Position numbers and translations under genes: made by a program. From a virus: DNA of 44,022 nucleotides. Each line of letters begins with the position of its first letter. Position 1 is the stretch's first letter. The notes beneath the pieces are model-generated. The model saw only the letters and a list, made by a program, of their open reading frames with translations, ran no database searches and was not told where the DNA came from. The stretch lies in the IMG/VR virus record IMGVR_UViG_3300047163_000078, positions 1 to 44,022 of that record. One strand, 5' to 3'. Shown here one piece after another: positions 1 through 6,381 of this stretch.

Positions 1-255
1 GGGGCCAACCTGTCCGGGGCCAACCTGTCCGGGGCCGACCTGTCCTGGGCCGACCTGTCCGGGGCCAACCTGTCCGGGGCCAACCTGTCCGGGGCCAACC
101 TGTCCGGGGCCAACCTGTCCGGGGCCGACCTGTCCGGGGCCAACCTGTCCGGGGCCAACCTGTCCGGGGCCAACCTGTACGGGGCCAACCTGTACGGGGC
201 CAACCTGTCCGGGGCCAACCTGTCCGGGGCCTACCTGTCCGGGGCCGACCTGTCC
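1..255 (+). repeat. 15-bp tandem repeat array (17 units) encoding pentapeptides
   Basis: Seventeen consecutive 15-base units with consensus GGGGCCAACCTGTCC. Differences between units are single bases at a few positions (AAC to GAC or TAC, TCC to TAC, one GGG to TGG). The conservation is at DNA level, including synonymous sites, which points to recent expansion by slippage or unequal recombination rather than protein selection alone. The same unit continues at the other end of the window. Confidence 0.97.
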
Positions 256-597
256 GGGGCCAAAGATGCCGAATTGATTCTAGCGCGCACAGAAATCCAG
301 CCTCGCGAAGGCGAAGTTATCGGCTGGAAAAAGTGCCGAGACGGCGTCATTGTCAAAGTGCGTATTCCCCCCGGCGCAAAACGCTCCAACGCGCTAGGCA
401 GAAAATGTCGAGCATCATTCGTCGAAGTAATAGCCATATTCAACGGAACATTCGGCATCTCGCAACACGACGGCAAAACAGAATACCATCCAAACACAAC
501 CGTAACAGCCGATGCCTGGACGGACGACCGATTGGTCGAATGCGGACACGGCATTCACTACTACCTAACCCGCGAAGAAGCTGAAGCTCATTCATGA
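1..597 (+). CDS. Pentapeptide-repeat protein with C-terminal DUF5758-like domain (3' part of a gene that runs off the window end)
   Basis: The frame is open from base 1. It opens with 17 pentapeptide units of the form G-A-(N/D)-L-(S/Y), then a globular domain of about 110 residues ([44 protein letters not shown]) that matches my recollection of the DUF5758 domain often found after phage pentapeptide repeats. Such repeats fold as a right-handed quadrilateral beta-helix; some mimic DNA, but no role is proven here. The 5' part is at 43776-44022, in a compatible frame. The TGA stop overlaps the next ATG (ATGA at 594). The function in this phage is unknown; DNA mimicry is only a guess. Confidence 0.85.
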   Translation, partial: GANLSGANLSGADLSWADLSGANLSGANLSGANLSGANLSGADLSGANLSGANLSGANLYGANLYGANLSGANLSGAYLSGADLSGAKDAELILARTEIQPREGEVIGWKKCRDGVIVKVRIPPGAKRSNALGRKCRASFVEVIAIFNGTFGISQHDGKTEYHPNTTVTADAWTDDRLVECGHGIHYYLTREEAEAHS

Positions 598-662
598 AGA
601 ATGCGCCCATCGTGGTTCGGCGCATGGACGACAACAACTTGGAAATGGCGGAAGCCGCATGA
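594..662 (+). CDS. 22-residue micro-ORF joining two genes by ATGA overlaps
   Basis: ATG at 594 overlaps the stop of the pentapeptide gene (ATGA). The stop at 660-662 overlaps the ATG of the next gene at 659 (ATGA again). The peptide begins [11 protein letters not shown] and ends LEMAEAA. No family is recognisable at this length. It may be a real small protein, or a translational bridge that lets ribosomes reach the next start. A purine-rich GGAAATGGCGGAAG stretch inside it can act as the ribosome-binding site for the following gene. Confidence 0.45.
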   Translation: MKNAPIVVRRMDDNNLEMAEAA

Positions 663-1183
663 CCTGGACCCAACGAATGCTCCGAATCGCCAAGCGGCAG
701 GTGATTCGAGCCTACCTGACACGATCGCCGTTTGAAGCGGAGGCTGAGCCGGTGACTGAATTTTTCGACCTCTCAGGCGGCATGGAATCCGCCGCAATGA
801 TTTGTCTCGAAGCTGATCGCATTAAGCGGGACGGCTGCATTGTGCGTTATGCCGACACGGGAAAACAGTTCCCGGAGATGGAGGATTCGTTGCGCCAGAT
901 CGAAACGATTCTCGGCATTGCCATCGAACGCATCACGCCACGAATTTCATTCGATGACTTTTTGTTTGATAGGGGCGGAATGATCAGAAAAGGAACTAAC
1001 GACTGCTCGCGGAGAATGAAGCGCGGAAACTTAGCTGAAGAACGAAAAGGCCATTCGTTCATGCCGCTGCCGCTCAAGGTATTGGATGAACGGCGCAACG
1101 ATGACGGCCTTTTCGCGAACATCGGCTGCGCGTGCTTTGGGGGAACCGAAAGTGTCGCCGACGAGATAGAGGAGGCTTGCTGA
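659..1183 (+). CDS. PAPS-reductase-like PP-loop enzyme (adenine nucleotide alpha hydrolase-like fold)
   Basis: 174 residues. A PP-loop, SGGMESA, lies at about residues 39-45 and is the ATP-pyrophosphatase signature of the PAPS reductase / DndC / tRNA thiolation superfamily. An ADTGKQFPEM segment follows, as is usual in phage members. Cysteines occur at NDCSRR and CACFGG near the C-terminus. Phage homologues are common and mostly uncharacterised; sulfur chemistry on nucleic acid, as in DndC, is one possibility but is not shown by this sequence. It is the first of a tight run with the helicase and methyltransferase (TGATG overlap at 1181-1185), which fits a job on DNA. The ATG at 659 is chosen because of the ATGA coupling. 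Confidence 0.7.
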   Translation: MTWTQRMLRIAKRQVIRAYLTRSPFEAEAEPVTEFFDLSGGMESAAMICLEADRIKRDGCIVRYADTGKQFPEMEDSLRQIETILGIAIERITPRISFDDFLFDRGGMIRKGTNDCSRRMKRGNLAEERKGHSFMPLPLKVLDERRNDDGLFANIGCACFGGTESVADEIEEAC

Positions 1184-2829
1184 TGGCATCCCCGCAAATC
1201 GAATTCATCCAAGATCGTCTGTCGATCCACTTCAACCGCTTCGACTTGCCGGCCTATCTGCTGTTCCTGCAAGCGAAGCGGTTGCCGGAGTTCGACCTGA
1301 AATTCCACGTTGAGGACGAGACGTACACCATCACGGCCCCGGCTCGCTTTGCCGATTTGCTGGGCGTGGAAAGGCCGGCTTCGAACGGCCGGGAATTGCC
1401 GCTGGCGGAATTCCTGTTCGACGACCAACGCGAGATCGTGAAGCTCGCCTTGGAAGCGAAACGCTTTGCGGCATGGGAACAATGCGGGCTCGGCAAGACG
1501 ATTCAAGGCTTAGAGTTCGGCAGACAGGTTCTAAGCCGCACCAATGGCCGAGTGCTGATTGTTACGCTCAATGAGATCGTGCCTCAGTGGATTGCCGAAT
1601 CGAAACAGTTCTACGGCGACAAACTGCCGCTCTTGCGGTTGAAGAGCCGAAGGGAAATGCGCGAGTGGTGCGTCAACGGTTCGCCGGGACTGGCAATCAC
1701 CAATTACGAGAAATTCAATCCGGGAAGCATCGAGGATCAGACCGTCAACGAATGCCGGAATCTCGCTGGGGTGATTATCGACGAATCGAATCGCCTCGCG
1801 GCAGGCGGCGGCAAACAGAAGTGGGCGCTCATCAAGTCGTGCAAGGGCGTGGAATACAAACTGAGCCTGACGGCGACTCCGGCACCGAACGACCTGATGG
1901 AGTTCGCGTCCCAAGCGTCGTTTCTGGAAAAGATGCGGAGCGAATCGGACATCATTTGGACCTACTTCACCAGAGATCCGAAGACTCATCGCTGGACCGT
2001 CAAGCCGCACGCGCGAACGGCTTTCTTCGAGTTCATGTCGTCATGGTCGATCTACGTCAACAATCCGAAACGCTACGGCTGGCGGCAGAGTCTTCCGGAC
2101 GTGCCGCAGCCCGAGTATCACACGATCGATGTCGAACCGACGCCTGAGCAGCTGCACCATTTGCATCTGTTGACGGCCGACGCCGAGACGGGGCAAATGA
2201 GCCTGTTCGCCGATGAGACAAACGCGATTCAGCGCATGAAGCTGTCTCAAGTCGCCAAAGGGTTTCGCTATCGCATAGGCGACGAAGCGATGCACTCGAA
2301 ACCGAAGCTACGGTTCGTTGAGCGCATCCCCAGCAACAAACCTGCCGTTGTTGCCGGCATCGTCAAGCGCGAAGCAAAGGCTGATTCACAGGTCTTAGTC
2401 TGGACGATCTTCGACGCCGAAACAACGATCCTCGCCAAGGAGCTCGGCGACCTTCCAGGTGTTGCCGTTCTGACCGGCAAAACCAAAGACGAGGATCGTG
2501 TCCGGATCCTTCAGGAATTCCGCGACGGCAATATTCGCGTGCTGATTTCCCGCGCGTCGATGCTCGGCTACGGCATGAATCTTCAGTTTGTCGATGCGAT
2601 GGTGTTTTCGGGCTGGAATGATTCGTTCGTCCTCTGGTACCAGGCGGTCCGTCGAGCGTTCCGTTTCGGCAAGAAGTCGCGGCTAAGAGTCTATATTCCA
2701 ATGGTCCGCCAGCTTGAGGGCGATCAGTGGGACAACATCCAACGCAAAGAGCGCGAGTTCGAGCGCAGCATTGAGGAAATGGAAAACAACTACATCAACG
2801 CCATGAGGCGGCAAAGGAGGGCGGCATGA
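1183..2829 (+). CDS. SNF2-type superfamily 2 DNA helicase/translocase
   Basis: 548 residues from the ATG at 1183, which overlaps the previous stop; the frame is open further upstream, but this start fits the coupling. Walker A is CGLGKT near residue 101. The Walker B position reads DESN (D200, E201) instead of DEAH. Motif III is SLTATPAPN. The C-terminal RecA domain has SRASMLGYGMNLQ and a WYQAVRRAFRFGK arginine-finger motif. This is the compact phage SNF2-like layout without extra domains. Such ATPases remodel or translocate on duplex DNA. Its place between a PP-loop enzyme and a methyltransferase suggests a part in modification, recombination or replication restart. Confidence 0.88.
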   Translation: MASPQIEFIQDRLSIHFNRFDLPAYLLFLQAKRLPEFDLKFHVEDETYTITAPARFADLLGVERPASNGRELPLAEFLFDDQREIVKLALEAKRFAAWEQCGLGKTIQGLEFGRQVLSRTNGRVLIVTLNEIVPQWIAESKQFYGDKLPLLRLKSRREMREWCVNGSPGLAITNYEKFNPGSIEDQTVNECRNLAGVIIDESNRLAAGGGKQKWALIKSCKGVEYKLSLTATPAPNDLMEFASQASFLEKMRSESDIIWTYFTRDPKTHRWTVKPHARTAFFEFMSSWSIYVNNPKRYGWRQSLPDVPQPEYHTIDVEPTPEQLHHLHLLTADAETGQMSLFADETNAIQRMKLSQVAKGFRYRIGDEAMHSKPKLRFVERIPSNKPAVVAGIVKREAKADSQVLVWTIFDAETTILAKELGDLPGVAVLTGKTKDEDRVRILQEFRDGNIRVLISRASMLGYGMNLQFVDAMVFSGWNDSFVLWYQAVRRAFRFGKKSRLRVYIPMVRQLEGDQWDNIQRKEREFERSIEEMENNYINAMRRQRRAA

Positions 2830-3917
2830 AGAAGCAAACTGGCCCAACCAAAAACGATTTACTGATCGCTCAAAAATCGTTGGAGCATACACCGACAGAG
2901 CGACTCGCTCGGCTATGCGAGCAAGCTGAGAAAGCGGATGAGGAAATAAACGTGAGTCCCAGAGTCGAACTTCACAACCGAGATTGCATCGCGGGAATGG
3001 CCGACATGCCCGAGTCATCCGTCGATGTCGTCGTGACGAGCATCCCCTTCGAGGAGCTGTTCACTTACAGCGGCAAGCCCGAAGACGTCGGCAACAACGG
3101 CAGCACGATCGACATTCGCGCCGGCCGATTCGCTCTGAATCTCCGATTCATGATCGAACAGGCTTTCCGGGTGTTGCGGCCTGGATGTAATTTCTGTTGC
3201 CACATCCAACAGCTGCTCAGTTACAAGGTCCAACACGGCTTTATGGGCCGTCGAGACTTTCGCGGGGCGATGGTCGAAGTCTTCGGCGCGGGCGGCTTTC
3301 ACTTCACGGGCGAATTCGTGATTCCGAAAAACCCTCAGTCAATGGCCCAGCGGCTGAATCTGCACTCGCTGCAATTCAAAACCGGCTACGCTCGCAACGG
3401 TTGCATGCTCAACCCGGCCGTGAACGATTACGTTTTGATCTTTCACAAGCCAGGCGAACATCCGCATCCGCCAAAACCGCTGCGTCATCCGAGCAACCCG
3501 ACCGGCTGGATCGATAGCGACGAGTGGGTTCGAGACGCGAGCGGCATCTGGACCGACATCATGGAAATCGACGTGTTGGACGGTTGTCGCGGTCATAAAG
3601 AGGACAAACACGAAAAGCATGTTTGTCCGCTTCAATTGGAAGTTATTCGCCGGCTCATCAACCTCTACACGAATCCGATCAGCATTCAGCCGGACGTGAC
3701 TGTCCTTGATCCATTCATGGGAATCGGCAGCACGGCATACGTCGCCGTCCGCGGGCGTTCGCCGATGACAAAGCTGAAACTCGACGAGCCGCGCAATGTC
3801 GTCGGGTTCGAGTTGAAAGAGTCCTATCACAAAGCGAGCCTCGACTATGTGGCCGTGGCTCAAGGTCAAAACGACAAGGTCGATGCCGACTTATTCGGAG
3901 AAATCGTTCATGGATGA
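2826..3917 (+). CDS. DNA amino-methyltransferase (N6-adenine or N4-cytosine, permuted beta class)
   Basis: 363 residues. The catalytic motif IV comes first as TSIPF (residues 71-75, a variant of TSPPY/TSPPF). The SAM-binding motif I, LDPFMGIGST, comes late, near residue 300, and is followed by VVGFELKESY. This order is typical of beta-class phage methyltransferases. Which base is modified cannot be read from the motif. The gene starts in an ATGA overlap with the helicase. A long insert between the motifs (roughly 100-290) probably holds the target recognition region. With no nuclease gene beside it, it is more likely a solitary protective or regulatory methylase than half of a restriction system. 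Confidence 0.88.
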   Translation: MKKQTGPTKNDLLIAQKSLEHTPTERLARLCEQAEKADEEINVSPRVELHNRDCIAGMADMPESSVDVVVTSIPFEELFTYSGKPEDVGNNGSTIDIRAGRFALNLRFMIEQAFRVLRPGCNFCCHIQQLLSYKVQHGFMGRRDFRGAMVEVFGAGGFHFTGEFVIPKNPQSMAQRLNLHSLQFKTGYARNGCMLNPAVNDYVLIFHKPGEHPHPPKPLRHPSNPTGWIDSDEWVRDASGIWTDIMEIDVLDGCRGHKEDKHEKHVCPLQLEVIRRLINLYTNPISIQPDVTVLDPFMGIGSTAYVAVRGRSPMTKLKLDEPRNVVGFELKESYHKASLDYVAVAQGQNDKVDADLFGEIVHG

Positions 3918-4479
3918 AAAACGACAAGGCGACTGGCTGCAAACGCACACCGGGCGCAAGTTCTACCCGCTCGATCCACAGCCTGACGACATTGACATTA
4001 TCGACATTGCCCATGCACTGTCCAACATTTGCCGCTTCACGGGACACTGTAAGACTCATTACAACGTCGCCCAGCATTCAGTGCTCGTCAGCGCCAACGT
4101 ATCGGACCGGGCGGCACTATACGGGTTGCTTCACGACGCGGCTGAAGCTTACATCGGCGACATTTCCCGGCCCATGAAAAAATGCATTCAGATTTCGTGC
4201 GGCTATGGGCTCAAGGAAATCGAACAGCGCATCGTGGAATGCATCTGCAAAAAGTACCTTGTTATCCGCGATGCGTCCATTGAAGCCGAAGTGAAAATGG
4301 CCGACGATCTGCTTCTGGTTACGGAAGCGAGAGACCTGATGAGCCCGCTCGCGGATGGCTGGCGTCACCACCCAGCGAACGGATACCAGGTCTTGCCAGA
4401 CAAGATTTCACCATGGACGCCAAATCAAAGTTATTACGAATTCTTACAAACGTTCGACAGGATTCGGAATCGTCGATAA
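3910..4479 (+). CDS. HD-superfamily phosphohydrolase (YfbR-like)
   Basis: 189 residues from the ATG at 3910, which overlaps the end of the methyltransferase by 8 bases. Metal-binding residues of the HD fold are visible: AQHS with H56, then LLHDAAEAYIGDISRP with H75-D76. The opening TGRKFYPLDP and the CRFTGHCKTHYNVAQHS segment are typical of phage YfbR-like proteins. Known relatives are deoxynucleoside 5'-monophosphatases, so a role in nucleotide pools during replication is plausible. The substrate cannot be assigned from sequence. It is the last gene of the first cluster. Confidence 0.8.
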   Translation: MDEKRQGDWLQTHTGRKFYPLDPQPDDIDIIDIAHALSNICRFTGHCKTHYNVAQHSVLVSANVSDRAALYGLLHDAAEAYIGDISRPMKKCIQISCGYGLKEIEQRIVECICKKYLVIRDASIEAEVKMADDLLLVTEARDLMSPLADGWRHHPANGYQVLPDKISPWTPNQSYYEFLQTFDRIRNRR

Positions 4480-4502
4480 TGAACCGGTCGACATCCTCGA
4501 CC

Positions 4503-4520
4503 GCCAAGCCGCGGCTTGGC
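4503..4520. other. Perfect 18-bp palindrome in the gap before the terminase genes
   Basis: GCCAAGCCGCGGCTTGGC is its own reverse complement and lies in the 209-base gap between the HD gene and the small terminase. The flanking sequence is AAAAGCCCCC, so there is no U-tract for a classical terminator. It could be an operator, a site bound by the small terminase, or a transcript hairpin. Its role is unknown. Confidence 0.5.
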
Positions 4521-4666
4521 AAAAGCCCCCACCGGGCGGGAAGTGAAATTACCCGGATACAGCGGCGAACAGTCCTCGGCTTTCCAAGGCCACGGGTTCC
4601 GCCGGCAGCGTCGATTGCTGCCGCCAGACCGGACGCGAAGAGCGGACGGGGGTAAGGGGGAGTTTT

Positions 4667-4682
4667 CGGAATCTGGTAAGAT
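4667..4682 (+). promoter_or_regulatory. Promoter-like motif CGGAATC-N3-TAAGAT, 6 bases before the terminase ATG
   Basis: CGGAATC, three bases, then the -10-like TAAGAT, ending 6 bases before the ATG at 4689. The same arrangement occurs at 11518 and 18637. No Shine-Dalgarno sequence fits between the motif and the ATG, so a transcript starting here would be leaderless. Confidence 0.5.
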
Positions 4683-4688
4683 GTAACG

Positions 4689-5171
4689 ATGGAAACGACA
4701 ATCGACACACAAACGCCAGCGCCAGAAAAAAGAGTTCCGCGAGCGCCGAACCCGGATTGGCGTCCCGCTTTCCTCGAGGAGCTTGGCAAGCGCTGCAACG
4801 TCGCCGCGTCGTGCCGAGCGGCCAAGGTGGACCGCAAGACGGTCTACGTTCGCCGTAATACCGACGATGAATTCGCGGAAGCGTGGAAAGAGGCTCTGGA
4901 AGAAGGCATTGAGGCGCTCGAACTTGAGGCTCGCCGGCGGGCCGAAGAAGGGACGCTGAAACCGGTGTTCCACAAGGGCGAGAAGTGTGGGGAAGTCCAA
5001 GAGTACAGCGACACGCTCATGATTTTCTTGCTCAAGGCCGCCCGGCCCGACGTCTACCGCGAACGGCACCTTATTGAGCAGGAAGGGACGGTTCGGCTCG
5101 AACTAACGGAAGAGATCGTGTCGAGTGAAAACCGTTTACAAAACCATCGGGTTGCACCAAGCTCAGGCTGA
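4689..5171 (+). CDS. Terminase small subunit
   Basis: 160 residues. A helix-turn-helix region (CNVAASCRAAKVDRKTVYVRRNTDDEFAEAW) is followed by the EALEEGIEALELEARRRAEEG and YSDTLMIFLLKAARPDVYRE segments usual in phage small terminase subunits. It recognises the packaging site and hands DNA to the large subunit. It overlaps the large terminase by 47 bases in another frame. Expression probably starts from the motif just upstream. The acidic C-terminal tail is the likely contact with the large subunit. Confidence 0.85.
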   Translation: METTIDTQTPAPEKRVPRAPNPDWRPAFLEELGKRCNVAASCRAAKVDRKTVYVRRNTDDEFAEAWKEALEEGIEALELEARRRAEEGTLKPVFHKGEKCGEVQEYSDTLMIFLLKAARPDVYRERHLIEQEGTVRLELTEEIVSSENRLQNHRVAPSSG

Positions 5172-6381
5172 CTTTCGCCGCTCGGACGCGATCTACCGAG
5201 GTTTTGTTGGGGGCCGTGGAGCGGGCAAAAGCTGGGTTGGTGCGTACGATCTGTTGCGGCGAGCCAAGCCAAAGCGAACCTATCTGGTCGGCAGTCCGAC
5301 AGGAACCATTCTCGGCGACACCACTTTTCCGACATTCGAGGCGCTCGCGAAAGATCTTGGTGTTTGGCGCAGCGTCCGCACGTCGCCGTGGCCAACGGTG
5401 TCGCTGGCTCAAGGAATCAAGGTCCGTTTCCGCACCGCCGAAGACCCCGAGAAAATGCGCGGCCCAAACCTCTCCGGCATTTGGCTGGATGAGGCCTCGC
5501 TGATGGCGCGCGAAGCCTACGAAATCTGCATCGCTTCGCTTCGTGAGGCCGGCGAACAGGGCTGGCTGTCGGCGACGTTCACCCCCAAAGGATGCACCCA
5601 TTGGACCTACGAAGTTTTCGGCAAGGGACGGCCGAACACCGCCTTATTCCAAGCGCGAACCGGCGATAACCCATTCAATCCGGCTGGATTTGAGGCGACA
5701 CTGGCCGCCGAGTACGCCCCGCGGCGAGCAAGGCAAGAGCTAGGCGGCGAATTCCTGGACCTCGACGGCGCCGAATGGCCGGCAGCGTGGTTTCCCGAAT
5801 CGATCTGGTTCGACGACTGGCCGACGTCGGGCGTCACGCTGCGGATTATTTCGCTGGACCCGAGCAAGGGAAAAAACGAATCGAGCGACTATTCTGCCTT
5901 CGCCATGCTGGCGCGAGACAAAGACGGGCGGCTATGGGTTGAAGCCGACATCGAACGCCGGCCGACAACTCAGATTGTCGCCGACGGCTTTGCGTTATGC
6001 GAGCGATTCCAACGCGAAACGGCTGGGCATCTGGACGGCTTCGGAATCGAGTCTAATAGTTTCCAGGAGCTTTTGGCCGATCTATTCATCACTCAAGGAC
6101 GACTTGCGGGCTTCATGCCGCCGATTTACAAGATCAACAACACGACGGGCGGCGGCGCCGATAAGCCAAGAATTCGCCGCTTGACACCGGAGCTTAAATC
6201 GGGCAACTTCCGCTTCCGGCGAACGCCGGGAACGCGGCTGCTGGTGAAGCAGATGCTCGAGTATCCGGGCAAGGACGGCTCGGGCAAATCGCTGGCGGAC
6301 TATCACGACGATGGGCCGGATGCGTTGGAAATGGCGCGGCGGTTGGGGATTGAGATATTCAATGGGAAACCGAAACGATGA
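5125..6381 (+). CDS. Terminase large subunit
   Basis: 418 residues from a GTG at 5125. Walker A is GGRGAGKS (residues 29-36). Walker B is GIWLDEAS with D122-E123. Motif III is ATFTPKG. The C-terminal RNase H-like nuclease half shows SLDPSKG, GIESNSF and DDGPDALEMA, which carry the acidic metal-binding residues. The order and length fit the headful or cohesive-end ATPase-nuclease motor of siphoviruses. Its stop overlaps the portal start (ATGA). The first codon is uncertain because the N-terminus lies in the overlap with the small subunit. Confidence 0.95.
   Translation: MKTVYKTIGLHQAQADFRRSDAIYRGFVGGRGAGKSWVGAYDLLRRAKPKRTYLVGSPTGTILGDTTFPTFEALAKDLGVWRSVRTSPWPTVSLAQGIKVRFRTAEDPEKMRGPNLSGIWLDEASLMAREAYEICIASLREAGEQGWLSATFTPKGCTHWTYEVFGKGRPNTALFQARTGDNPFNPAGFEATLAAEYAPRRARQELGGEFLDLDGAEWPAAWFPESIWFDDWPTSGVTLRIISLDPSKGKNESSDYSAFAMLARDKDGRLWVEADIERRPTTQIVADGFALCERFQRETAGHLDGFGIESNSFQELLADLFITQGRLAGFMPPIYKINNTTGGGADKPRIRRLTPELKSGNFRFRRTPGTRLLVKQMLEYPGKDGSGKSLADYHDDGPDALEMARRLGIEIFNGKPKR

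Noticed and set aside
4465-4480. CGGAATC-N3-GATAAT at the end of the HD gene
   Set aside because: Partly formed by the last codons of that gene and not followed by a start codon; weak -10.
4413-4655. 80-residue ORF over the end of the HD gene and the gap
   Set aside because: Composition is that of a shadow frame; no ribosome-binding site; overlaps a clear gene.
6044-6059. A further CGGAATC-N3-TCTAAT promoter-like site
   Set aside because: It lies inside the terminase gene with no start codon close by; the -10 match is poorer. Counted as chance.
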